From Euonymus europaeus (Eukaryota; Streptophyta; Magnoliopsida; Celastrales; Celastraceae): a stretch of DNA of 64,000 nucleotides. The stretch covers positions 12,214,001-12,278,000 of the forward strand of contig OY756970.1 in NCBI GenBank assembly GCA_963580455.1, given 5' to 3'. Of this stretch, positions 11,608-21,602 are shown one piece after another. The position numbers and the translations under genes are program-made. Below the pieces are notes generated by a model. The model made no database searches. It was not told where the DNA came from and worked only from the letters and a program-made list of their open reading frames with translations. Each line of letters opens with the position of its first letter. Position 1 is the stretch's first letter.

Positions 11608-11836
11608 AGGAGGAGAATTTATGTCTATATGGACTTCCTAATGAGACACGGGAAGTTAACGTACCTGTTGAGGAGGTGCCTCCTGTGCTTCCTGAGCCAG
11701 CTCTGGGTATAAACTTTGCTGGAGATGGAATGCAAGACAAGGATTGGTTATTACTTGTTGCGGTTCACAGCGATTCATGGTTGCTTGCTGTTGCATTCTA
11801 CTTTGGTGCACGCTTTGGGTTTGGTAAGAATGAAAG
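11608..11836 (+). pseudogene. Alfin-like PHD protein exon (fragment)
   Basis: This exon encodes part of the Alfin N-terminal domain of the plant Alfin-like family, which are nuclear proteins binding H3K4me3 through a C-terminal PHD finger. Key runs are [27 protein letters not shown] and [20 protein letters not shown], nearly collinear with family members. It is preceded by an acceptor-like TGTGCACAG and ends at AATGAAAG, the usual family exon end, but the donor is GC instead of GT. Neither the first exon nor the following exons with the PHD finger are found in the window, including beyond the 9.5-kb Tat insertion at 12.09 kb. I read it as a gene fragment or a decayed duplicate. Confidence 0.75.
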
Positions 11837-12088
11837 GCATGAATAACCCATTCACTTTTAGGAGGTAAATTACTGCAACTAACTCCCTTGCTGATGTTTA
11901 CATTATATTTTCACTTCTTGGTGCTCATATTGTTGACGCATCCTTTCACGCTTAAGTACATTTTGATTTTTGAAACATAGTCACACATGCATACTGGACT
12001 AATTATCCACTCAGTCTTAAAGTCTTCATTTATTGCCATTTGTTGTTCGCATTGTAATGCTATGATGTTTTGTTTTTACTCTATTTTA

Positions 12089-12093
12089 GAGAC
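12089..12093. repeat. Target site duplication GAGAC (left)
   Basis: GAGAC immediately precedes the LTR start TGATGACGTC and is identical to 21598-21602. Confidence 0.95.
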
Positions 12094-12622
12094 TGATGAC
12101 GTCTCAAACTAGTTGAGTACAAAAACGTATCAGTATAGGTCCGAACAAGGGCTTCCTCGGTTCCTCGTCTTCCTCCTCGGCTAGATAGTCTTCTCGGTAC
12201 AGTTTGTCCTGTAGAAACGAGCAAACGTAAGCTAGAGGCCCGCCAGAGAGTGTTCTCTGGCGTTGGCGCTCCGATGCTTAAGTCAGATGCCTGCACAGTG
12301 AATCTCTCCGAAGAACACAGCTCGGTGTTCTAGGGAAATGTGTAAAGAGTGTTTTTTAGCGAAAGGAGTGATCCCTTTTACTTGTGGAGTAACCCCTTTA
12401 TATAGTGAAGGTGGTTTCCATTAATAGAATTCGGGTGGTGGTGAATAATGTCTTGCCAAATGAAGGAATTACTGTTTTACTGGGAGCTTGTTACTGTCCT
12501 GAGGGTACGGAGCCGAGAAGAGCGTCTCTATTGCTCGGTACCGAGGATCTCCAGGCGAGAAAGGCTGTGTCTTCTGTTGACAGCTGTTGCCACGTGTCTT
12601 GTTCTGATAAATATCCTCATCA
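12094..12622 (-). repeat. 3' LTR of the Tat element
   Basis: It runs from TGATGA to TCATCA, with 6-bp inverted termini. It differs from the other LTR by seven transitions and two 10-bp indels. The frames inside it are LTR shadows. Confidence 0.95.
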
Positions 12623-12641
12623 TTTGCCCCCCAGGCTTGTG
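12623..12641 (-). other. Polypurine tract of the Tat element
   Basis: Next to the 3' LTR the minus strand reads CACAAGCCTGGGGGGCAAA. The purine-rich CTGGGGGGCAAA is the expected plus-strand primer. Confidence 0.8.
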
Positions 12642-12846
12642 ATTGGTAGCTGTAGACGACCAATGATAGGCCTGTATTAGCTGTCATTTGGTTTTCCCGA
12701 GAGTGGCATTGATGAGGAAACATTGAACGGTTACGATGAAATCTGAGGTGATCCAATGGTCTTTCGATGAACAGAGGCTGAACGGTCTGGATGAGGGGAT
12801 GCCGAAGGTCTCTTCATCGGGTCCGTTGACCAGGGCGGTCTTCCAC

Positions 12847-12854
12847 TATAAATA
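12847..12854 (+). promoter_or_regulatory. TATA box of the antisense gene
   Basis: The sequence CACTATAAATAGCG contains a strong plant TATA box (TATAAATA) on the plus strand. It lies 146 bp upstream of the antisense start codon and outside the LTR. This suggests the antisense gene has its own promoter, independent of the element's main transcript. Confidence 0.6.
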
Positions 12855-12992
12855 GCGAAGACCCCGCTTTCAAGAACCATTTGTTGCCAAATCTTAAGAG
12901 ACCCGAGCTTAGGGAATACCGAGCAAACATATTCTTCTCCTACCGAGAATACTTTATTCCTCGTCTTCGTCTCTGCTTTCAGGTACGAGAAA

Positions 12993-15031
12993 ATGTATTC
13001 CCCTTCCTCGGATAGTGTGAGTAATTTGCTAGAGGATGCGGACTTAGGTTCTTCTCCTTCAACCTCTACTTCCCCCCTGTTAGGATGAGTCTTAGGCTTC
13101 CCCCTACCGAATGTCCTTTCTTCGCCCCGCCTGGGTTCGAGGCTCCCCTACAGGAAGCCCGAGCAGCGGGTTCTGGTACTAGGGAACCTAGAAACCTTAG
13201 TTGTAGTCTTACGGCCTCCGAGGTTGAAGCCCAACGCAAGTTGTTCGGCATTCCATACCCTTGCAGGCCTGTGCCTGAGGGGGTGTCTCCTTTTAATCCT
13301 CAACATGGGGAATTCGCCATTTCCACAACCGCTCTCACATATGGTTGTCGGATTCCTATTGCACCAACCATATGTTCTTTCTTTGCTCGGTTTGACATAC
13401 GTCCTACCTGTTTAGCTCCCAACTCTTGGGTTTTTCTCGGTACAATACTCCATTATTGTGACGAGCTTCGTGTTCCTTTCTCTTCCAATGTCCTTCAACA
13501 TATTTTCTCCTTATGTAGAGCCCCGAAGAACCCTGGGCTATGTTATATGAAATTCAAGAAGGGTTTGGTGGCCCCAAAATACTCCTCTTCCAATCACCAT
13601 TGGAAGTCTAGTTATATTTTTGTACGGATGCCCTTGGCCAAAGATGAGGTTCTACCTTTTAGAACCTCGTGGACACTCCCTAAATTCAGTAAATTCAAAC
13701 GTTTGCCCCAGCTTTCTCACGAGGAGCTTGACTGGTATCTGAGCCTCAAGCAACCTTTCATCAAACCTTCTATCTCCCTCGTATGCCGAGCTGTAGACTT
13801 TACGAGGGCACATAGGTCTGAACGAGCAATGCAAGGTGGGGACTTGCTCTTGCTCGGTCTTATCTATGTACTTTCTTTGTTTTTGATTTGTCTTCTAACT
13901 TGTTGTTGTTTTTTTCAGATATGTCTTCGGCTGTAGAATATCTAAAGATGCAGAAAAAGGCAGCGACTCTCGGCCAGAAGAGGAGACCCTCTGGGGAGGC
14001 TGAGCCGAGCCAGAGGAAGAAAGTTCCAGCTGGGGGAGTTCGGTTGAAGCCTGGCCGAGGAAAATACCTAGGTCGTGGACGTGGTGTGTTAATTGGCACA
14101 CCAGCTTTCCGACCGACCAGCTCTCCTTCTCGTGCCTCGGATGCGCGCTCCTCGTCCCCGCCTCACCGAATGGGGGATATCAACGCTCCCTAGTGGAGCG
14201 TTCGCCTTTCGGACACGGTGGCCAACCCTCAAGTAGCCATGGAAATGCTCGAGAAGCTCTCTCTCCCCTCGGATCAGAGGCGAGCCAAGAAAATGTCTAC
14301 CGAGGAAAGAATGGAGGCCTCTGCTGTCAAGTTTTTGGAGGTATTGACTGTTGCTAGCTTTGTCATTCTTCTTTTTCGGTTGTCTTTTATAATTTATTCC
14401 ATTGTTGCTTTTAGCTGGCCTCTCTTCTCGGGAAACTCTCCGTCGATGTCCGGAGCTCGGCGGCCGAGAAGAATACTGCTGCTCAGGAAATCCACCTGCT
14501 CAAAGGGGCCCTAGGTAGGACTGAGACGGCACTGCAACTTTCTCAGAGGGATCTCCAGAAGGCCCAGGAGGTTGAGGCTCTTTTGACCGCCAAGCTGAAA
14601 GAGACCGAGAAGGAGCTGGAGAAGCAAAAGTCGGCCGCTGAAGCAGAGGGAGCTCGGATGTTTGAGAGTGGCCGCCAATCTGGTCTTCAGGAGTTCATGG
14701 ACTCCACAGAGTTCCAGTTCACCCTTAAGCAGGAGGGCTTTTTCTGCTTCCAGGCTGCTGTCAAGGAAGCTCGGAGGTTTCTTGCTAGCAAGGGCTTTTT
14801 CTGCTTTCAGGCCTCGCCGGGAAGGACGACGTGGACGTTGTCAAGGAGGAGGCGTACGAGCAGTTCCGCCTTCTTCAGGAGGATGGGGACGACGAGGAAG
14901 ACATCGAGGCGTACATGGACACCGATGTTCCTCTCCCTCCTGCCGAAGACATTGCTCCCGCCGAAACTGCTCAGGGCGAGGTACCCGAGAAGCGCCTAAC
15001 CACCGAGGAACATGTTGATGTAGAAAACTAG
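12993..15031 (+). pseudogene. Antisense ORF of the Tat element, three exons (putative gypsy-type transposon protein)
   Basis: Coding sequence runs opposite to gag-pol. Exon 1 (12993-13835) starts MYSPSSDSV; a C-run at 13072-13077 is followed by a frame change, then the long frame from 13085. Intron 1 (13836-13918) has GT...TTTTTTTCAG and joins in phase. Exon 2 (13919-14340) is rich in Arg, Lys, Pro and Gly and has one in-frame TAG (14191-14193). Intron 2 (14341-14414) is GTATTG...TTTTAG. Exon 3 (14415-15031) is a Glu/Lys/Ala coiled-coil segment with an acidic tail (EDGDDEEDIEAYMD), after another frame change near 14815. The exon 1 region with YGCRIPIAPTICSFFARFDI and LAPNSWVFLGTI resembles the plant family annotated as putative gypsy-type transposon protein. 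Molecular function is unknown. Confidence 0.7.
14734..14812 (+). repeat. 57-bp direct repeat in antisense exon 3
   Basis: The 22-bp motif that begins AGGGCTTTTTCTGCTT and ends CAGGC occurs at 14734-14755 and 14791-14812. The 57-bp offset keeps the frame and gives GFFCFQA twice. Each copy looks like a splice acceptor (polypyrimidine run and CAG). Confidence 0.85.
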
Positions 15032-15155
15032 TCTTTCTTCCCTCTTTTTTTTATGTTTCTTCGCTTTCTATGTAAATGACTCAATTATCAATGAAGTTTC
15101 TTCTCTTATTGCCTTTTGCAATCTCATTAATATAATTCTGTTTATGCTCGGATAT

Positions 15156-15597
15156 TGTAATTTAAAATATCTTAAATTGTAATAGATCCGAGCATAACGA
15201 CTCAATTGCTGTGACCTTAGACTCTTCTAGGCTGTAGCAAAGTTGTTATCGCTTGGTTGTTGTAGCTCAACGGGATTGAGCTGTAACATATGCCAAGTCT
15301 CTTCTCGTCCACTATAGCTTGAGAAGCCTGGGACAATGCTCGGCCATTGTTACTTAGACAGGATAAGTCGTAATGTACCATTTAAAACATCTTAAATTGT
15401 AATAGATCCGAGCATAACGACTCAATTGCTGTGACCTTAGACACTTCTAGGTCGTAGCAAAGTTGTTATCGCTTGGTTGTTGTAGCTCAACGGGATTGAG
15501 CTGTAACATATGCCAAGTCTCTTCTTGTCCACCATAACTTGAGAAGCCTGGGGCGATGCTTGGCCATTGTAACTTAGACAAAATAAGTTGTAATGTA
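15156..15597. repeat. 220-bp tandem duplication in the Tat element
   Basis: Two adjacent units share long runs such as TAATAGATCCGAGCATAACG and GGTTGTTGTAGCTCAACGGG with a spacing of 220 bp. The array lies between the end of the antisense gene and the end of pol, where the two convergent transcripts would overlap. Confidence 0.9.
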
Positions 15598-15730
15598 CCC
15601 GAGCAGTGTTCTGGGAATCTTGGTGAGAGAACGAGCTACTTTCATTGAAATGAGAAAAGTTCTAGACCTCGTGTGAGGAACAAGCAAGAAAATAAAAAGA
15701 GGTTCTTAAGAACATGCCGACAAATGAAAG

Positions 15731-16054
15731 CTAAATGTAGTATCTTCGTAGGTTCTCAGCATTCCAAGGACGCATCTCTCCTGGTTTCTCGGGATTCTCC
15801 ACCTTGTAGGTTTCGTCCAGCATCACCCTGACAACCCGGAAAGGGCCTTCCCAAGTCTCCCCGAGCTTGCCCGGATGCTTTCCAGCTGCTGTGGCTTTCC
15901 AGAGGACCCAATCTCCCTCGGAGAATCTCCTTGTTCGGACTTTCTTGTTGTAGTAACGAGCTGTCCTTTGCTTGTAAGCTGCAGTCCTGATCCGAGCAGT
16001 CTCCCGAGCTTCTTCCAAGAGTTCCAGATTGTTAAGTAGCAAGTCGTTGTTTTC
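15731..16054 (-). pseudogene. Tat integrase C-terminal domain
   Basis: The same frame continues past the TAA. It contains ETARIRTAAYKQRTARYYNK, FSEGDWVLWKA and WEGPFRVVRV, the usual C-terminal integrase motifs that help DNA binding, ending WNAENLRRYYI before the stop. Confidence 0.9.
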
Positions 16055-17923
16055 TTACTCATTAAAGTTAACAATCCGGGGAGTGGGGACTCCGATCTCT
16101 ACTGGAATGACAGCTTCTGATCCAAACATTAGGGAGAAATGCGTTTCTCCCGTTGACGTTCTCGGCGTGGTCCTGTAGGACCAGAGGACACTATGAAGTT
16201 GCTCGGTCCAAAGCCCTTTGGCTTGGTCAGGACGAGTTTTTAGTCCCTGGAGAATGATACGGTTGGTTACTTCCACCTGGCCATTGGCTTGAGAGTGTGC
16301 TACAGCAGTGATTCTGAGGTTGATGCCTAGCTCTTCGCAAAATTCTTGGACGTTCGCGCTTACAAACTGTCGCCCATTGTCGATAATGAGGATCAGAGGG
16401 ACACCATATCTGCAGATGATGGCCCTCCATATGAATTCTTTTACCTTGTGGTCAATTATGGTTGCGAGGGGCTCGGCTTTGACCCACTTCGTGAAGTAAT
16501 CTACTGCAACTATAAGAAATTTTCTCTGAGCTGTTGCCTGGGGGAAGGGTCCCAGCAGGTCTAGCCCCCATTGAGCAAAGGGACAAGGGTTCTCGATAAT
16601 CGTCATCTCGGATGGTGGAAGGTGTGGTATATTAGCATGTCTCTGGCACTTGTCGCACTTTCGTACCAGATCTTTGGCATCTTTCTTCATGTTCGGCCAA
16701 TAATAGCCCCATGGCAAGACCTTGTTGGCTAAGGTCCTTGCCCCTGCATGGCTGCCACAAATCCCTTCGTGTACTTCTCGGAGAGCATACTCGGACTCCC
16801 GTGGAGCAAGGCATTTAAGGTAAGGGAGCGTAAAAGATCTTCTGTATAGCGTCCCTTGAATGATTGAGTACCTCGCTGCTCTTGCTCGGAGATTCCTAGA
16901 CTCGTTTTTGTCTTCGGGTAACACTCCATCTGTGAGGAAGGCTCGTATTGGATCCATCCAAGACGGTTCCGTGTTAATCTTGATGATAGCCCTGACGAAG
17001 ATGCTCGGCTTGGGCAGTATCTCTATTCTTACTGACGAGGCCTTGTCTTTTTTAGAGGCCGATGCTAGGCGAGCTAGCACGTCGGCTTGCTGATTCTCTT
17101 CTCGGGGCACTGTCCGTATTTCAACGTTTGCGATTTCCTTCATCAGTTCTTTAGCTTTCTCCAAGTATTTGATCATGTTGGAGCCTCTCGCCTCGTACTC
17201 TCCCCGAACTTGTTCGGTGACGAGTTGAGAGTCGCTGTTGATCACCAGATTGCGCACCTCTAGCTCAATTGCCAACTTTAACCCAGCTAGTAGCGCTTCG
17301 TACTCGGCTTCGTTGTTGGAAGCTTTGAATTGGAAACGGAGAGCATATTCAGTGGTCAAGCCGTCAGGCCCGAGAAGCAGAATTCCTGCTCCACTCCCTT
17401 CCTTGTTTGAAGATCCATCTACGAAAAGCTCCCGTAGGTCATGTGGTACCTCTTCCCCGAGAGGATGTTGGCACTCAGTGATAAAATCTGCTAGGGCTTG
17501 AGCTTTGATGGCTTTCTTCGGTTCATAGTGGATATCAAACTCGCTAAGTTTGATTGACCACTTAATGAGCCTTCCCGACGTATCCGGTTTCTGGAGTATG
17601 CTCTTAAGAGGTTGGTCGATCAACACTGTAACTGTATGGGCTTGAAAGTAAGGCCGCAACTTTCTAGCCGCAGTTACCAGTGCCAAGGCCAACTTCTCTG
17701 CTCTAGTGTATCTCTTCTCGATCTGAGTGAGCACTTTACTGGTGTAGTATATTGGTTTCTGAATTTTCTCCTCGTCCTCTCTTATGAGCACTGCACTCAC
17801 TGCGTGCTCAGTAGTGGCAAGATAAAGGAATAACGGTTCTCCCTCTGCTGCGGAAGTGAGTAGGGGAGGCTGGCTAAGGTAAGACTTTAGTTCCTCAAAA
17901 GCAGCTTGACAATCTTCGGTCCA
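16055..17923 (-). pseudogene. Tat RNase H, second RNase H and integrase core
   Basis: Directly behind the TAG the frame continues with a Ty3 RNase H (KPIYYTSKVLT, YTRAEKLALALV). Numbered from the Met at 17800, a second RNase H follows with FVDGSS (Asp128), NNEAEYEAL (Glu166), NSDSQ (Asp190) and NQQADVLA (Asp240), a complete DEDD set of the archaeal type found in Tat elements. Integrase has a zinc finger (His344, His351, Cys382, Cys385) and a DDE core (Asp414, Asp474, Glu510). It ends at a TAA before the integrase C-terminus. Confidence 0.95.
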
Positions 17924-19591
17924 CTAAAAATTGGTCGTTTGCTTGAGCGCGTTAAAGAAATGCTTGCACCGATCTCCTGATCTGGCGAGGAAACGGCTTA
18001 AAGCTGTAGTTCTCCCAGTGAGCTGTTGAACCTCCTTCTTGTTTCTCGGTGCTTGCATATTGATTATTGCCAACACTTTTTCAGGGTTTACCTCTATTCC
18101 TCGTTTGGAGATGAGGAATCCGAGGAACTTTCCCGATGAAACGCCAAACGCACATTTCTCCGGGTTAAGCTTCATGCTAAATTTGTTCAAGACATTAAAT
18201 ACTTCCTGCAAGTCGCCCAAGTGATCCTCGGGCTTCTTGCTTTTAACAACTATATCATCCACGTACGCCTCGACCGTCTTGCCGAGCATTGGGGAGAATA
18301 TTTTGTTAACGAGTCGTTGGTAGGTGGCTCCTGCGTTCTTCAACCCAAAAGGCATGACTTGGTAGCAGTACGTACCCTCAGGAGTAACGAATGAGGTGTG
18401 TTCCTCATCAGCTTGATGCATTTGGATCTGGTGATAACCTGAATAGGCATCAAGGAAGCTGAGGAGACCCTTTTCCGAAGTTGCGTCTACCAATTGGTCT
18501 ATCTTTGGCAGTGGATAGCTGTCCTTCGGGCAAGCCTTGTTGAGGTCGGTGAAGTCGACACACATACGCCACTTCCCATTCTGTTTCGTTACCATAACAA
18601 CATTTGAGAGCCATTCTGGGTATTGTACTTCACGAACGAATTCGGCATCCAAAAGCTTGCTGACCTCCGTTTTGATGGCGTCTTGCCTGTCTTGTGCAAA
18701 ATTCCTCTTCTTCTGTTTTACTGGTCGGCTGCCAGGTTTTATGCTGAGATGGTGGGTGATAACATCAGCGCTGATACCTGGCATCTCATCTGCACTCCAT
18801 GCGAATGTGCTGATGTTTTCTCGGAGGAGACTCGTCAAGCTTTCGCTTAAGTCTTGACCAAGCTCGGAGCCATAGTACAATCTCCTTTCTGTCCCCTGCT
18901 CGACAAGAATTGTGATGAGCTGTTCGGCGGGGGAGGGCTTCAAGGTCTGGTTGTTGTGACCATCCAACAATTCTAGGACTGAAACTGGCTTTTTCTTCTC
19001 TTTTAGGTCTGTAACATACATCTGACGGGCGAGCTTCTGGTCACCCCGAACTTCACCTACTCCTCGGTCAGTGGGGAATTTCATCTTTAAATAATAAGTG
19101 GAGACAACCGCTCGGGCTTTGTGAAGTAGTGGTCGGCCAATCAATGCATTGTAAGGGGTCTTCACATCTACGACTAGAAGCTCTATCATGAATAGTTTTG
19201 ACCTCGGATAGTCCCCTAAGGTTATGGGTAGATTGATCATCCCGACAGGGACGACCTGCTCTCCCGTGAAACCGTAAAGGGGGGAGGAAAACTTCTTCAG
19301 GCTCTCTTTCGGGAGGTTCATCTGCTTGAATGCATGGTAGAAAAGAACATCTGCTGCGCTCCCGTTGTCGACCAAGATCTTCTTCACCGTGTAGTTGGCG
19401 ATGACTGCCTCAATGACTAAGGCATCATCGTGTGGCTGATGTAAACCATCCCCATCCCTCTCGGAGAATACTATCTTCTCGTCATCCGTTCTGGCTTTCT
19501 TAGACCTCTCACACACCTGATGCACGGTCCGGGCGTATGCTCTTCTGCCCGAGGAGCTTTCCCCTCCCGAGGCTAAGCCCCCGACTATCAT
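17924..19591 (-). pseudogene. Tat protease and reverse transcriptase
   Basis: A 555-residue open segment of Pol. The aspartic protease lies at about residues 65-165 with active site VDNGSAAD (Asp75) and the flap-side IGRPLL. Reverse transcriptase spans about 290-500 with KQNGKWRMCVDFTDLNKACP, SFLDAYSGYHQI, MPFGLKNAGATYQR and the catalytic YVDD (443-446). The segment ends at a TAG within the connection to RNase H. All catalytic residues that I can check are present. In the element these enzymes process Gag-Pol and make cDNA. Confidence 0.95.
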
Positions 19592-19828
19592 GCCTATAGT
19601 GCCTGTTGTTCCTCGATTTCTGCGACGAGAAGACTCATCTCGACGTCTCCTCTGTCGCCTATCATCCTCTCTCTCATCTCTTCTGCTGTCTCTTCTTCCT
19701 TCTCTTTCTCATTTGTCTCCTGTCGAGCTGGTGAAATTTTTGAGGTATTCTCTTTGAATTAGATTCTCTATTTCGTCCTTCAGATGACGACATTCATCGG
19801 TGTCGTGTCCGGGACCCCGATGGAATTT

Positions 19829-21025
19829 TCAATACTTATCACTCTCTTTCCTTCCAGGAGTTGACTTCGTCCTCGGAGGCCATTTGACGATGTCGCGATC
19901 CTGTATCTCATTCAGTACTCTTTTCAAAGAGGTGTTGAGAGGAGTATAGGAATCATATCGTATTGGCTTCGTCCGTTCATCTCTTCGAGAGGATGATTTT
20001 TTTCCCTCCGCTGTCTTCTCGTTTGGCCGACCAGAGTCGTTTCTTCTTCTCGGAGGGGACGTGTGAGGGGATTGCTCGGTCATGTGTGGTTCTGCCATGA
20101 TTTCATCTGCTGTAATGTATTTTTCAACCCTCGAGAGCAACTCAGGAATGCTCTTCGGGTGCTTCTTGGATAGGGAGTGCTTCAATGTTGTGTGACGGAC
20201 TCCCGTCGTGAAGGCTGTAATGGCTATGATCGGTTGGAGGTCTGGTATCTCCAAACAATCACAGTTGAATCGGGTCACAAATTCTCTTAAGTTCTCATGA
20301 GGCTTTTGTCGGATAGTCACCAATGTAGCATTGGTCTTTTTGACTGGTCTTGAGCTTGCGAAATGAGCAACGAACCTGTTGGTGAGGTCGTCAAAGCTAC
20401 TGATGGAACCTTGTGGAAGAGCTCTAAACCATCGTCTTGCCACACCGACAAGAGAGACTGGGAAGATCTTGCAGCAAGCTTCCTGAGATGCTCGCTGGAA
20501 CTCCATCATGGTTTGGAAACCGATGACATGGTCAAGGGGATCTCCCGTCCCGTTGTACTTTTCCACGCTGGAGACCTTAAAACTTGCAGGTACCCGAGCA
20601 CGCTGCACCTCAGCCGTCAATGGAGTTAAGTTCCTGTCCCAGTCCATTGTATCCAAAAAAGGGCGTCCTTGCAAAGCAGCTATTTTTCGGTCCACTACTC
20701 CCTCGATGAACTTTCTATCTCCCTCATGAGTATGAGTGGGTTGAGGCCTCCGAGCAGTGGTCAGTGAGGCTCCCAGAAGATCGGGATTTCCTGATTCGTC
20801 CGAATGAGAATGTTCATTTCTCGTCCCGTGATAAATGTTCTCATTTTGGAAGGGTTGATGCTCCTGCGCCTCCTGAATCATGTCCAAACGGTGTGCGAAG
20901 ACATTCATCTGTTGTAACAACTGGGCTATCTGGTCCTGCACCGGTGGTTGGGGTTGTTGCTCGACATTAACACTGGCCGTTGGTGCTTGCTGGCCTTCTC
21001 CTCTCAAAGTCCTAGTTCGAACCAT
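19829..21025 (-). pseudogene. Tat Gag
   Basis: A 398-residue Gag that would assemble into particles around the element RNA. A Gln/Pro-rich N-terminus is followed by the capsid core with YNGTGDPLDHVIGFQTMM, the central RRWFRALPQGSISSFDDLT and the late EFVTRFN and AFTTGVRH motifs, as in plant Ty3 Gag, and a basic C-terminal tail. The first stop replaces the first position of a Cys/His motif whose remainder (KFHRGPGHDTDEC) is readable directly behind it. It starts 44 bp after the 5' LTR. Confidence 0.9.
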
Positions 21026-21038
21026 ATTTGTTGTTATG

Positions 21039-21066
21039 GAAAATCGATTCTCACAGACGGCGCCAA
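21039..21066 (-). other. Primer binding site of the Tat element
   Basis: Directly inside the 5' LTR the minus strand reads GATTGGCGCCGTCTGTGAGA. TGGCGCCGT matches the tRNA-Asp 3' end; the rest does not match it well, so the primer tRNA is uncertain. Confidence 0.7.
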
Positions 21067-21068
21067 TC

Positions 21069-21597
21069 TGATGACGTCTCAAACTAGTTGAGTACAAAAA
21101 CGTATCAGTATAGGTCCGAACAAGGGCTTCCTCGGTTCCTCGTCTTCCTCCTCGGCTAGATAGTCTTCTCGGTACAGTTTGTCCTGTAGAAACGAGCAAA
21201 CGTAAGCTAGAGGCCCGCCAGAGAGTGTTCTTTGGCGTTGGCGCTCCGATGCTTAAGTCAGATGCCTGCATAGTGAATCTCTCCGAAGAACACAGCTCGG
21301 TGTTCTAGGGAAATGTGTAAAGAGTGTTTTTTAGCGAAAGGAGTGATCCCTTTTACCTGTGGGGTAACCCCTTTATATAGTGAAGGTGGTTTCCATTAAT
21401 AGAATTCGGGTGGTGGTGAATAATATCTTGCCAAATGAAGGAATTACTGTTTTACTGGGAGCTTGTTACTGTCCTGAGGGTACGGAGCCGAGAAGAGCGT
21501 CTCTATTGCTCGGTACCGAGGATCTCCAAGCGAGAAAGGCTGTGTCTTCTGTTGCCACGTGTCTTATTCTGATTGGAGAGGATAAATATCCTCATCA
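21069..21597 (-). repeat. 5' LTR of the Tat element
   Basis: 529 bp from TGATGACGTC to CCTCATCA, next to the primer binding site, which identifies it as the 5' LTR in minus orientation. Confidence 0.95.
21371..21380 (-). promoter_or_regulatory. TATA box in the 5' LTR
   Basis: The minus strand reads CTATATAAAG within the 5' LTR, about 346 bp upstream of the Gag start codon. The same box is in the 3' LTR. Confidence 0.6.
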
Positions 21598-21602
21598 GAG
21601 AC
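21598..21602. repeat. Target site duplication GAGAC (right)
   Basis: GAGAC immediately follows the LTR end CCTCATCA. Confidence 0.95.

Larger units (their letters stand above)
15731..21025 (-). pseudogene. Tat gag-pol polyprotein gene, one frame with four stop codons
   Basis: From the Gag start codon at 21025 to the integrase end at 15731 the whole gene stays in a single minus frame. Stops fall at 19829-19831 (TGA), 19709-19711 (TGA), 17924-17926 (TAG) and 16055-16057 (TAA). There is no frameshift, so decay is by point mutation only. The parts are described separately. The start is chosen as MVRTRT because the longer frame upstream runs through the primer binding site into the LTR. Confidence 0.9.
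12094..21597 (-). mobile_element. Complete Tat-clade Ty3/Gypsy LTR retrotransposon, 9504 bp
   Basis: Two 529-bp LTRs (12094-12622 and 21069-21597) are flanked by the same 5-bp target duplication GAGAC (12089-12093 and 21598-21602). Read on the minus strand the order is 5' LTR, primer binding site, gag, protease, reverse transcriptase, RNase H, a second (archaeal-type) RNase H, integrase, an extra antisense gene, polypurine tract and 3' LTR. The second RNase H and a 3' antisense gene are characteristic of the Tat lineage. The gag-pol frame is interrupted by four stops, so this copy cannot encode a full polyprotein. LTR divergence is low: I count seven substitutions, all transitions, and two compensating 10-bp indels. 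Confidence 0.95.

Noticed and set aside
12405..12756. Several open frames in the Tat LTR and just beside it
   Set aside because: The same frames recur in the second LTR (21380-21631); they are LTR sequence.
12089..21602. Tat insertion interrupting an intact Alfin-like gene
   Set aside because: Joining the sequence across the insertion does not bring in the next Alfin-like exon, so the gene was already incomplete.
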